A stretch of 64,000 nucleotides of DNA from Portulaca oleracea (taxonomy: Eukaryota; Streptophyta; Magnoliopsida; Caryophyllales; Portulacaceae). Positions 48,424 through 59,714 of the stretch are shown piece after piece. A program made the position numbers and the translations under genes. Position 1 is the first letter of the stretch. Each line of letters opens with the position of its first letter. The notes below the pieces were generated by a model. That model did no database searches, was not told where the DNA came from, and worked only from the letters and a program-made list of their open reading frames with translations. Location of the stretch: NCBI GenBank assembly GCA_029582165.1, contig CM055888.1, positions 33,161,908 through 33,225,907 of the forward strand. Reading direction: 5' to 3'.

Positions 48424-48730
48424 GTAACACCCGCTACAGTCCTTGTAGCGGGCGTTACAAGCCTTGGAAGGAAGCAAAGGGAAGAAAGCAGCTCCGTAGC
48501 ACCTGCTACACAGCAGGTGACACCTGCTACACCTCTGTAGCGCCTGTTACATCTCACGTGCCGCCCGCTACGCCGCACCAGACGCTAATCACCCAGGCTG
48601 GCCAGAAGGACGTCACCCCCGCGACGTGTCCAGTTCGCGCCCGCAACCCTACGTAGCCTGGAATCGCTAGGCAATTTTCTCACTCGTCGCCCCCGCCACC
48701 TCCTAGGTCGCGCCCGCGACCTACTGGTTT
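48424..48730 (+). repeat. Palindrome-rich island in the Athila-like solo LTR
   Basis: First part: GTAACACCCGCTAC and GTAGCGGGCGTTAC as an inverted pair, then GTAGCACCTGCTAC, GACACCTGCTAC and GTAGCGCCTGTTAC. Second part: GC-rich words such as TTCGCGCCCGCAA and GGTCGCGCCCGCGACC. Most are near-palindromes of 14-16 nt. Confidence 0.75.
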
Positions 48731-48782
48731 TCAGCGATTATTCTGGGCCAAAACGGTTGTGTTTTGGGCAACAACCTTGCTT

Positions 48783-48793
48783 TGTATATATAC
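48783..48793 (+). promoter_or_regulatory. TATA box of the Athila-like solo LTR
   Basis: TGTATATATAC follows the palindromic island by about 50 bp and is the probable LTR promoter core. Confidence 0.55.
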
Positions 48794-49443
48794 TCCTTTG
48801 GACGATTTTATTATTATCAAGTAGAGAATTAGATTTTCATTATGTATTAGTGAGTTTTAGAGAGAGATTAGTGGAAGATTAGCTTGGATTAATCTAGGGT
48901 TTAGTGGATTTTAGGTTGTATTCAATGATCGAAGATTCAATCAATTGGAAGATTGTTGGATCATCATTTCCTTTGCTTTCCTTTGTTAATTTCCAGCACT
49001 TCGATAAGTATTCTCTTCCCTTAAACTCTTTATTAATTGCTTTGCTTAATTACTTGCTAGTTTAATTGTTCTTGCTTGCTATTGTGATTGTTTTGCTTGG
49101 TTTGTGATTGTTGATGTTAGAAATCATGCTTAGGGTTGGTTTGGATGTTGTTTGTACGGTTTTGATTACGATTACTGGCTAGAAACCCCATGGGTTAGGG
49201 GGTAATTAAGGGTGTGAATGGGTGATTAGGTTTGGGTTAGCAAAATTAGTGAGTAATTAGTTGGGAAATCAATTTTCCACTCCTTTCCTTCCCTCAAGTG
49301 GGATCTATTTGGGTATGAAAGCTCTAGAATACATCTAACACTTGTGTTGGAAGGTTGGAGTTGGGATAGTTAATGCTCACCCACGAAAGTGGAACTAGGT
49401 AACTAGGGAATTCCGTTTCATTAACCCTCCGGGTCCGTGGTGG

Positions 49444-51635
49444 TGTAGACACCGGATTTTGGCACATAAATATATAGCAAATCTATATAAACAAAGCAAA
49501 AGTAAAGAAGGAGAAGTCGATCGATAAGTCAGTTCAGACTTCTGGATTTTAGCATAGTTTTATATACCGTTAGTGTAATTTTTATTATTTCCTCTTTATG
49601 CACTTTGGTTAGAATAAGGAAATTAGGGAAGCCAAGCCAAAGATAAGCCAAGACACTTGTTCGCATGCACTCTACATGCACAAGTTCGGACGAGTACACA
49701 TGCACCATTACATGCACCATTACATGTGAATTTCCTATCCTATTGCATGCATGATCTTTACGTAAGCAACTAAGCTTCATTTAGCCACGCAAGCCATGCA
49801 AAAGCTAAGTAAAGATCACATGCAAAATACTTCCAAGAGGTCTCAAGTTCAAGACCTCACAACAACATGCATAAAGATTGCAATTAAGCCTCTACCGTCC
49901 AGTGTGAACAAGCTGACTTCGTGTACATCACATTCACTCCCTCACCGTCCAAGAATACATGAACCAAGATCGAGTCAAAGCTCCCCTTTCCCTAGGCCGG
50001 TTGGCCTTCATCTCATCCACACGTGATTCATTCAACCACGAGTTGTCGTCCACTCCAAGACACCCCCCTTTGCTGCCTAGTGACTTGTGCATTTGACTAC
50101 GACTTGCAAGAGTGGATGAATGTGCATATATGCATGTATCTTAAGCTCCTCCTAAAGCCTATAAATACCTCCTCTTGGTGAAGCAAAACTGACTCAATCA
50201 TTCACTCATCCTCCCCCCTAAACTCTCATTCATCCATTCTCTCATCCCTCTCATCACTCCCTACTAATCTCTATTCTAATATCATCATTCTACCACTCTT
50301 TTCCTATCACCTGTCCACCATTCTCTTACTATCCTAATCTCCCTATCCTCATCCTCTTAAACCCCTTAATCCATACTCTCGTACTATCCCCACCATTCTT
50401 ACATAAAACCCTCACAAAAGCATCCTAAAACACCACTAAAAATCCGCAAAAAAGCCCTTTCTTCCTATACCTTTTCTATCATCTTTCCACCATATTCTTA
50501 CCATCATAATATTCATTCCTCCACCTTCTTCAATTCCCTAATCCATACTCTCTTCCTATCCTCCCTCATCTCCACATAAATCTCCCATAAAACCTCCCAA
50601 AAATATCACAAAACTATCCTAAAACATCACAAAAAGAGCCTTTCTTCCTATCCTTCTTCATCACTTTCCTACCATTATTATCTCCATTTGTGCACTTCTT
50701 TAAGCCCTCTTATCTCCATTCTCATCTTCCTTCCATTATCCTTCCATAAAACCCTGAAAACTCCACAAAAAGCCTAACCTTTCTACTACTCAAAACACCA
50801 CAAAAAGAGCCTTTTCCTACCCCTTTTCTTATCCCTTTTCTATATTTTTCTCCATCCATTTTTGGCACCATTTTGGCATATTCAAGAGGAGTATTCAAGG
50901 CGTCCAGAGGCTATTACTTCAAGGGCTAGGCAAGGCTTTCCCTAAAGAAAGGTCACAATATAAGCTTTTAAGTATTTCCCTTTTATGTAAATAAATTGTT
51001 GTATATGATGTATCTTTCTTTCCCTAAAGTTCTTATTTATCTCCCTTCCAAATGTTATCAAAAGCACATTTTAAATTTTTAGTAGAGTCTTTCCTTTTGT
51101 GAGAGGCGGACTCTTAAAGTCTTTACTTTTCGAGTTCGTAACCTTACCCCCGACCCGAATCCATTCTTGAGTTTTGCAGGGGGAGTCTTCTTTGTTTTCT
51201 TCTTGGTTTTGTCTTGACTTTTCCCTTAAAAAGTTGGGTGGCGACTCCCATTTCGAACCAAAACACATCGAAGATTGCATAAACTATGGTTAACATGGTT
51301 TTACAATGTATCGATGTAACTTTAGGGTTTTCTTCCTATATTTCTAAATAATATTTGCATAAATTACTCTCTTCCGAGCCTAAACATTTAAATGAGCAAA
51401 TAGAGTTAAATTTAGAAGAGTTTGGAATAAGTGGATGTTCACTCTTAAAGGTTTAATTCAATGACTCATAAAATGCATAAGTAAAGGGAAAGTGATTTTA
51501 CAAAGTATTATTCATGAAATATATGACTAATTCCTTAAAGAGTTTTCAAAGGTTAAACCCCAGCACGAATCATCAAATCACACCCCCAATCCACGTGGAC
51601 GTTCGGAAGCCCGAACGATGAGGAAAAAGTCCACA
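49444..51635 (+). mobile_element. Tat/Ogre-type solo LTR (2192 bp)
   Basis: Starts TGTAGACACCGGATTTTGGC and ends AAAAAGTCCACA. It is flanked by the perfect duplication GGTGG (49439-49443 and 51636-51640). Both sides are Athila-like LTR that becomes continuous when it is removed. The C/T-rich leader (50180-50900), the CCTATAAATACC box at 50158-50169 and the GTGGCGACTCCCATTTCGAA word identify the family of 8586-15026 and 24201-25738. Confidence 0.92.
50158..50169 (+). promoter_or_regulatory. TATA box of the Tat-type solo LTR
   Basis: CCTATAAATACC, identical to the box in the inverted LTR at 25195-25206. Confidence 0.6.
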
Positions 51636-51967
51636 GGTGGACTTTAGGGAAGTTAATCCGGACTATCCACGAGAGTGGAAGCTCCGTGGGTATTTTCTAA
51701 CGTAATTGCCACTTGATTCTCCCTCCCTATTACTCTCTAGTTGCAAAACCCAAATCCTTATCCCCATTTGCATCCCGAAAAGCCTCCGAAGTCCATTTTC
51801 ATACCTTGACCGACCTTAGCTTTATTTGTTGCTTTGTGACCACTTTCAAACCTATTTCCTTACCCTAGCGATCTGGATCCTGACCTTGACCTAGGATTCT
51901 ATGACCAAGGCCCCTCGCTCTCTGAGAAGAACGATAAAAACCGGTCTAACAAACCACTATAACAGGA

Positions 51968-52275
51968 TGGTGACTAGTGAACTGTTCTCCATGCTGACAT
52001 GGCAGATAGAGGAAAAATAGTCGGCCCAAATCCAGTAGTCCCATTAACCCCTCCGTTTTTCTCATAACGTACGTTAAAAATGATCAGCCCCAACAAAGTG
52101 ACTAAAGGAGTGGTGAACCAGTCTCCGTACTAACGTGACACACAATCAACTAATGTCTTGTAATGTGGGTTATTGAGAAAAAACGAAGGGATTAACTGGG
52201 TTATTGGGTTGGGGCATGTTTTCCCCCGCCAGCCACGTCAGCATGAAAATCGGTTCACCACCCCTTACTTATTAT
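51968..52275. repeat. Foldback repeat
   Basis: 51968-52075 and the reverse of 52168-52275 share blocks CATGCTGACRTGGC, GTTAATCCCTTCG/ATTAACCCCTCCG and TTTTTCTCA. A further related copy of the first block lies near 52104. No target duplication is clear. Confidence 0.5.
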
Positions 52276-52630
52276 TGGTATAATAATGCCACGTAGTTAT
52301 AAAGGTCAGAGATATTGTTGTCTAATAGTAAAGGTCGGTATATTACAATCCAATAGCCTCAAATGTTAGTATATTATCATCCGAAAATCATTTTTTTTCC
52401 TTTTCATCTTTTTTTAGGTACATGGTCAATTGTCATTCATATTCAACTTCACTATTTGGAAGTTTTGGGAAGTATGGTAGTTACAGCAAGAACAAGTTTT
52501 TGGAATGTCAATGGGGTTTATCCCTTCTACACCATCCATCATTTTTATTTTTTAGAACTTCATTTCATTTATTATAACAATAGGAACTCATTCCTACTTT
52601 TTCAATTTAAAATATTTCTTCTTTAAAAAA

Positions 52631-53168
52631 GGGTTATTGGATAACAATAATACCAACTTTGGGGGTATTGGCACATAATAATACTAACAAGTTTATTGTA
52701 CACTAGTAGAACCAATTGTGAGTCTATTTTCTAGTAATAGTACAACACTGAGTTGGTAGGTTTTTTGACTTAGGAAAAAGATGATATGTCGCCTAATTTT
52801 CCGAGCTGGAGGCTGCATCAAATTGAAAAAATGTTAACTCCTATATTTTTTTTTTTTGCCACTAAGCAACACTAATCAACTTAGCAAAACAATAATGTAA
52901 ATATAAAACTTTAATTGTTTTTAGCTAAATTGATCAATGTTGCTTCATTGACAAAAGCGGGTGACAATCAACATTTTTTCTCACTTGCTCCGGCTTCCAG
53001 CACAAACAATTAGGCGACACTTCGTCTTGTCGTCGAGTCGAACACTTACCAAATCGGTGTGGTACTATTAGTGGAAAATAGGCCCATAATTGATATTGTT
53101 AGTGTCCAACAAAATTGGTATTATCGCTCAATACCCTCAAAGTTGGTATTATTGTTATCTAATAATCC
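52631..53168. mobile_element. Second Mutator-like foldback element
   Basis: Inverted arms of about 130 bp start GGGTTATTGGATAACAATAA at 52631 and, reversed, GGATTATTAGATAACAATAA at 53168. The flanks TTTAAAAAA and TTTAAAAAT match at 8 of 9 positions. The sub-terminal AATAATAC.AACTTT word also occurs in the element at 46798. No coding capacity. Confidence 0.72.
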
Positions 53169-53400
53169 TTTAAAAATATATTATACTACTAACATACGTC
53201 AGAATATGATTTGTCGAAAAATAAAAAATAAAAGATAAACACATGCATTCCAAGAATGGAAAAGAGTTCGCAGAACTCATTCCTTGAAATTTAGTTCTTT
53301 GGTGCACCAAAACTCTACTCTCAACACAAGCTCCAATACACAAAAATCTCCCACAGCACTTGCTCATCGTAAACTCAATCGCTCCATTCACATCTATATA

Positions 53401-54777
53401 TGTTCAGACAAAAAATTTTCGGTATTTTGTCTACACTTTTATATTTAATTTAGCTCAAAAGAGATATTAGTTAGAATTTTTACGCAGATTATTTAAATTT
53501 TGCATGTTGATAATAAAAGTTGGAAAAATGGACTGGAAAAGAAGTTTTTGGGCTTGATTGGACAGATGTGGACCGACCAAGATTTAAATTGGGTTGAAAA
53601 GAAAAGAAGAAAAAAAATAAAATAAAAAAGGTGGTCAAAAGGGGTGTCACGTGCCCCACCCTCTTTTCATTTTATCCCCATTTACTCATCTTCATCATCA
53701 AATATCATCTCCATCGTTCATCATATCATCGATCATCATCCTTCATCATCAACCATCATCAACCATCATCATCATCACCGAATCAGTTCATCAAGGACCA
53801 ATTTTCCTGCGATTTTTTCGGTCATACTCAACGGTTGCCGAAGATCTTGAGCGTCGACTTCCATGACCATATCAGTTAGCGAGGAACAAGGTCAACCAAT
53901 TATCCAGATTTTGTGGGGGTATGGGTAGTTAAATTGGGTTGAATCTGTATATAAATAGATGGGTAGGGACATCAATTTTCATCATCAATCAATTTTTCTT
54001 CTTTCAATTTCCTTCTTGTACCGAAAGTTTATTTTTTTTTTCCAGATTGAAATTGTGTTTTTGCCTTCAGATTTTAGCTCCAGTTACAAGTTGTAATTTT
54101 TCAGATTGTGGTATCAATATTCTGAGTTGATTTAGTTTGATATCCATTTTTTCTTCCACGTTTTCAGTTCTCTGTTTTGGATACTCAAGCCTCTGTTTCA
54201 AACCCATTTTGTTTGCTCTGTTTTTCTTTATTGCATAGAACCCATTTGCAGCAACAACCATCTCTTTCTTGGTGAATTTTGTTTTTTTTATCCTTTATTT
54301 TTTCTTACGTTTGTCTGCTAGCAACTAGCAAGTTGGTGTAGTGCTCATTGGTAATGTGGACATTCATTTGATGTGTCCAGTAGTGTCCAACCCAGTTTTT
54401 ATTTTATTTATTTATTTTTCTTTTCTTGTTTCTTTTGTTTATTCTATTATTTGCTTATTTTAATTAGGTCCACATACTTGGCTCACTTTTTGTCTTTTAT
54501 AATTAATTCCCTAGATTTAAATCTAATCAGTTTTTTTTAGAAAAATTAGAGAGTCAAGTTAATTAATTTCACTAATATTAGTCTCTATTTTATTTGTTGA
54601 GTCTTGGGTAATAGTTTATTTTTATTTATTTTTCTTTCCCCTTAGTTCATAGTTAAACTAGTTTAAATTGTTAATTAGTTAGTATTAGTTTGCTAATTTT
54701 TATTGGTTAGTTTGATACTACTGTCTTCGTGGGATCGACCCGTATTTGTCGGACTATACTGCAGGTGGACACCGTGC
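53401..54777 (+). repeat. Third Athila-like LTR, truncated at its 3' end
   Basis: Starts TGTTCAGAC with a terminal hairpin like the other two. It has a strong TATA box (53948) and a long T-rich leader, and nears its end in GGGATCGACCCG...GGACACCGTGC, similar to the end of the LTR at 16094-17543. It is cut by the Tat-type LTR at 54778. The His/Ser-rich frames around 53640-53880 come from ATCATC repeats and are not genes. Confidence 0.6.
53948..53957 (+). promoter_or_regulatory. TATA box of the third Athila-like LTR
   Basis: TATATAAATA at 53948-53957, about 550 bp into the LTR. Confidence 0.6.
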
Positions 54778-55793
54778 TGTAGACACCGGGATTTGCACCG
54801 ATATAATTCCGACTTGTCAAAAGAGCCGGATACATCATTGGGCCAATGCAGCAAACAATGCAAACAATTCAAATCAAGCCGGCCCATTACAAACATTAAA
54901 ACCCGCACGGGTTTTAGTTGAAGAGGACGGCCCAGAACCAGGACAGGCCCAAGGCGCGCCCCACCCAGGCACTTCAAAACCCGCGCGGGTTTTCTAAGGC
55001 CTAAGCGCGTCATTTTGCATGCCTACGTCAGCAATCCGTGTATAAGGATTATAAAACCCGCGCGGGTTTTATCTTCAAAAATCCGGCGCTAAAAACCTTG
55101 ATCATTATCCCATGATATTAGCCCATGTGTGTTGACCCTAAAGCTTGACTTGGTGATTGCATGGGGATAGGGGCATAATTGTTGGGATGTGTCTCCCTCC
55201 ATTACCATCCTCAACACTACCCTCATCACCAATAAATACCCCCCTTTATTCCATTCATTTTCACCAACTATTATCATAATCCTACCTACACTCTCTTACA
55301 CTCTCTCTATTATCCATTCTCTTATTATAATCCTCTTACTCTACCAAATTCTCATCACATCATTATCCACATATCACCCTTCTATCATCCTCATACTCAT
55401 CCTTTCATCCACCAAGTCAAAGGAAGTCAAGATTTTGATCGGCGCATTCGGATTCCTAAACCAACGAGGTTCGCCCTATGTTTCTTTCGTTATTGTTATT
55501 TTAATTGTGTAATTCGTATTTCATTTCCATTACTTGTGCATATTTTGTAAATAAAAACCTTGTTTTATAATGCATGTTAAGAATATAAAGTTGCGAAATT
55601 AATTAAACTTCTCCCAGCTCTATTTTCATTTTAATGTCGATTTTAGTAGAGTCTGTTTCTAAAAGGCGAATTCGAGAATTCTTATAATTCTCGAATTCGT
55701 AACCTTACCCCCGGACTTAGAGTCGAGTTTCGTAGACCAGAGTTATTTTTAATTTTATGGTTTTTCGGTTTCTTTAAATCGGCTGGTGTTAGT
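54778..55793 (+). repeat. Tat-type LTR fragment with three GC palindromes
   Basis: Starts TGTAGACACCGGGATTTGCAC. It carries AAAACCCGCACGGGTTTT at 54898-54915, a perfect 18-nt palindrome at 54976-54993 and a perfect 22-nt palindrome with the same core at 55051-55072. It continues through a leader and the GTAACCTTACCCCCG word shared with the solo LTR, then is cut by the Athila-like LTR at 55794. Confidence 0.78.
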
Positions 55794-57490
55794 CGAGTGG
55801 CTTGTAAGACCACGGTTTTATCGTTCTTCCACAGGGAGCTAGGGGCCTTAGCTGCAACTAGTTGACTCTAGGTATGGTTTATGATCATGAAAGGATGAAA
55901 GACTTTAGGGTGAAAACAACACAAACACGCTATGTTCAGTAAAAAAGGTGAAACAATGGGTGTCGGGAGACTTTCGGGATGCAAACGGGAATGAGGAAAT
56001 GGGTTTCGCAACAAGAGAGTAACGAGAAAGGGAAATGAAATGGTAATTCCGTTAGAAAACACCCACTGGACTTCCTCTTTCAAGGTTAGTCCGGATTAAC
56101 TTCCCCGAAATCCATAGACAGACCCGGGAAAGTTAATAGAACGAGATTTCCTAGTTAGTTTCTATTCGCTTTCGCGAACTAGAACACTAACTATCCTAAT
56201 TCCTACCTTCCAACAAGTATTGGATGTATTCGGATGCTTTCGCACCTAAATACATCCCACTTGAGGGAAGGATAGGATTAGGAAGTTGATTTCCTAACTA
56301 GTTACTCACTAATATTGCTAACCTAAACCTAATCACCCATTCACACCCTTAATATCTCCCTAACCCATTAAGGTTCTTGCCACTTAACATCCTAACTATC
56401 ATGATAATAACATCAACAACTTCATTCATGTTAAGAAGAGTAAACAAGACAACAATAAACATTCAATAACACCAACAATATCAATAATAACAAAACAGAG
56501 ATTAGTAAATAAGCAATAAATTAGAGAGAGAAAGGTTAAGAAATGCTCATTGATTGTGATGACAAGGGAGAAAACTTCAGAATAATAAAGCTCCAATGCT
56601 CCAAAGTCGAGAATAATCTTCAAACCTCCAATAATAATCAAGAGAATCCAATACAAGAACTAATAATCTCAGCAAAGATCTTCCTTAATCCCTCTAATCT
56701 AAGACTTCAAAATGTGATAAAGAGTGCTAAAGTATCATAAAAGATAGGTAAAGCTGCTATCTAATCTCCTTCTCAGCTAAAATTACATAAATACATTAAA
56801 TAGTAATCAAGGTTGTTACTCAAAACTCATCATTTTACACAACAGACAAAACTGGTCCGCAGGGGACCGTGGGCACGGTCAAGGTGACCGTGGCCATGGT
56901 CCTGCGTAAGGCAGGCGATTTCTTCTCTTTGCTTCGCATTGCCGTGGGCACGGTCCCCATGCACCGTGGTCACGGTCTAGGCGATTAGGGCTGACAACTT
57001 TTCGCTCCTTCGCACCGCCGTAGCCACGGTCTTGGGAGACCGTGGCCACGGTCAAGTTCGGTCAGCTTCTTCCTTAGGCAGGGTGAAGATCCCACCGTGA
57101 CCACGGTCTAGTTCGGGTGCAAGGCCTCTTCACTTTGGTCTTGGCTCCATCATACCGTGGCTACGGTCGATGTGACCGTGGCCACGGACTCTCTCGGCCA
57201 CAGTTCCTTTCAGAGTACTCTTCAGCAATTGCCTCCGCTTCCGCTGCCTTTCGACATGACCGGTCCTTCTAATCCTCTACTTTTGACACGACCAGGGCTC
57301 GAGGAATCTCAGGGAGTCTCGGGATTCCCAAGATTGGTGCAAAATTGGCCCATTTGGAATCGTTTTGAGTGAAACCCTTCGGAAACTACAAAAGTAACTA
57401 AAACGCATTAAAAGTTATTAAAACAACTAGGAAACAAGTCAAAAGCCTAAGGATTTAGGCGGTATTTAGACACGAAATCGGGTCTAAACA
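55794..57490 (-). repeat. 3' LTR of the Athila-like element (1697 bp)
   Basis: On the minus strand it starts TGTTTAGACCCGATTTCG and ends CGACTAACACCA. It is homologous to the solo LTR at 48167-51964 outside the palindromic island (56865-57189). Confidence 0.87.
56865..57189 (-). repeat. Array of paired 16-nt quasi-palindromes in the LTR
   Basis: Nine copies of a NACCGTGGNCACGGTN-type 16-mer start at 56865/56886, 56940/56962, 57016/57038, 57093 and 57153/57174. The partners of each pair are 21-22 nt apart. The copy at 57038-57053 is a perfect palindrome. First members of the first four units are 75-77 bp apart. Confidence 0.88.
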
Positions 57491-57499
57491 CCCCCCCAT
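57491..57499 (-). other. Polypurine tract of the Athila-like element
   Basis: The minus strand reads ATGGGGGGG directly before the LTR start TGTTTAGAC. Confidence 0.8.
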
Positions 57500-59714
57500 A
57501 CTTAAACCTTTGCTCGTCCCGAGCAAAACAAAACAAAACAAAACTAACTAACACAAACTCCTCTGTCGTGAGAGAGAAACGAGTGCATTTAGCGTATGCA
57601 CGAAGCCCTTTGAACCCCCCGGCAACCCGGGTGGACGAGATGGACTCGTGAGGGTTTGTAGCGGCTGTACCCACAAAAGCCAAAGAAGGAGAGAGGGAAA
57701 GTGAAAACAAAACCGAAGAAAACAAAAAGAACGAAAAACAAGGGCTTTGATTCACAAGATCTCGCAATCCAAACTAAGAAAACGCGATTAAACCTCCCAA
57801 AGTAACCGTTAGGAGCATCTCACAAACACCAAACTCAGAAAAAGGTCGATCTTGAATATTTTTGACTCCTTACACCTTGTAATAAGCGAAACCCCACAGC
57901 AAAAGCACAACAAGGGTTTAACGGGAACCAAGAGACTCTAAAAACTCGCATCCGAATTTGAAAACAACGAAACCACCAAGAGGAGTGTTGCCCTCCCTCG
58001 CATTTGGTCGCCCTTGGCTTGGTGAGGGCCGTAGGTGATGCAAGGGGAGGCCCCGCTCTCTTTTTAGAAGCAAAACTTTTTTTTTTCTTTCTTCTTTTTT
58101 CTCTTTTTCATTTCTTTTTGGTTTTTAAAAGTCGGTATTAGCCTTACTTTCAGGAATTGGACGACCCATATAAGGGGTATACCCTCCCAACACGGTCTTT
58201 TCCATACGCCTCTCCGTCGTAAAGCGATATAGAGGAGGGTTAAGGGGTATCCAGTGCCGTACCACGAATACCGGGCCCGTGTAGGTTGGCTAAGTGTATG
58301 GTGGTTAATGTCTTCAGCGACACGCTCCACTTATTTAGGTTATTATGTCTTATGAAAGCTTTCTTCTTTCTTTTTCTTTCTTTTCTTTTCTTTTTGCGCT
58401 TTTTTCTTTTGCTAAACGAGAAACAAAACAAACTCAGACACAAGCCCTTAGAATCTCCGGGTTCCCAACAAAACGAGAAAGGAACGGGAGTCTCACAAGA
58501 CACTTAATGAAGGGAGTCTATTAAGGATAAGTCTCGACTAGAACCCGAGTTAGGGTCGAAAAAATGCTCCAACCTATTACTTTTAGAAAGAAGTTTAAGA
58601 ACGGCTTCTCAACTTCGATAACGAGATCCAGGAAACAAAGCAAAACAAAAAACAAAACGAAAAGAAAAACGAAAAGGTTTTCACTCCCTTTTTTCTCCAT
58701 TTTCAAACAAAAATTTTTAAATTTTAAGCAAAAACTAGGAAACAAAGAACGAAATAACTAGGTGATCTACCCTTGAAATAGAATATCTCCCCCCCCACAC
58801 TTAAAACTCCACAATGTCCTCATTTTGGGAAGGTGTCGCGTGAAAAAGGTAGAGAGCCTACAAAACACAAACAAACAAAACAACTAGCAGGTAGAAAAAA
58901 TGGTGGCGACCCGAGCCCACACGGCTCCAACAGCAATCGAAATCCCAACACAGACACTCATAGGGGTTTGCCACCCAAAAGAAAACCAAGCATGCGACGG
59001 ATCATGATAAGGATTCACATAAAAAGAGTAAGGTGGAAAGATATTACCTCAACCTCTTCATAAGCGTTGAAAATAGCGATCCGAAGTCGTCGTTCATGAG
59101 GGTCAGATCAACGTTAGAGTAAAAGACGACTTTTCAATTATAGAATTCGCATGCGAGACCAAAAGCAAAAGAAAGGAAAATCTAACTTAAGAGATTATGA
59201 AAAGAAATTGAAAAGATGAAAAACTGAAAATATGAACAATATATACATTGCCAGTGACTTACCTTATCCCCGAATCTCACTGGTTGAGGCGGGAAATAAG
59301 GGCGAAACTCGATACGCGCTAACCGAAATAACTAAATCATTGCATTCATCACAAAAAACATTCGGTTACATCCCATCAATGCCCAAGATACAAACGAGAA
59401 ATGCTTAAACAACATCTTGACCACCAAAAACAACCGACAAACAACCATAAGACAACCATCAAACAACCAACCAACAACCCTAAGACAACCATACATGAAA
59501 AACAAACAAGACAAGGAAAAACTCGAGCAACCTAACCGAACAATCCCCAAAATATGCGAGCTCATGCCAAAAGAAATCGAGAGACCTACAATCCAAAACC
59601 ACCAGACATCGCAACTCCAAAACCCCGAAGAAGCACTCCCCCACACTTATACTTCACAAAATAAAGTAAATAGAACAATGATAAAGGTCGGGTGGGGGTG
59701 CTTACAAACGGTCC
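57500..59714 (-). other. 3' non-coding region of the Athila-like element
   Basis: No domain is readable. There are T/A-rich homopolymer patches (58078-58120, 58360-58400, 58630-58740) and CAACCA-type simple sequence (59410-59480). Short frames here do not resemble any family. Confidence 0.5.

Larger units (their letters stand above)
48167..51964 (+). mobile_element. Athila-like solo LTR containing another solo LTR
   Basis: Starts TGTTTAGGCCTG and ends ACTATAACA, with the perfect duplication GGATG on both sides (48162-48166 and 51965-51969). Its own sequence, without the nested insertion, is about 1.6 kb and aligns block by block with the reverse of 55794-57490 (for example GGGTGTGAATGGGTGATTAGG and GAAGAACGATAAAA words). 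A palindrome-rich, GC-rich segment (48424-48730) lies just upstream of a TATATATA box at about 48784. It is an LTR-LTR recombination product. Confidence 0.9.

Noticed and set aside
53631..53879. His/Ser-rich overlapping ORFs in three frames
   Set aside because: They derive from ATC/TCA trinucleotide-rich LTR sequence open in all frames.
56865..57189. CRISPR-like array
   Set aside because: The spacing is regular, but the repeats are palindromic 16-mers in pairs inside a plant LTR, with related linkers and no unique spacers.
58240..58503. Lys/Arg-rich minus-strand ORF
   Set aside because: It is produced by homopolymer-rich non-coding sequence in the 3' region of the Athila-like element.
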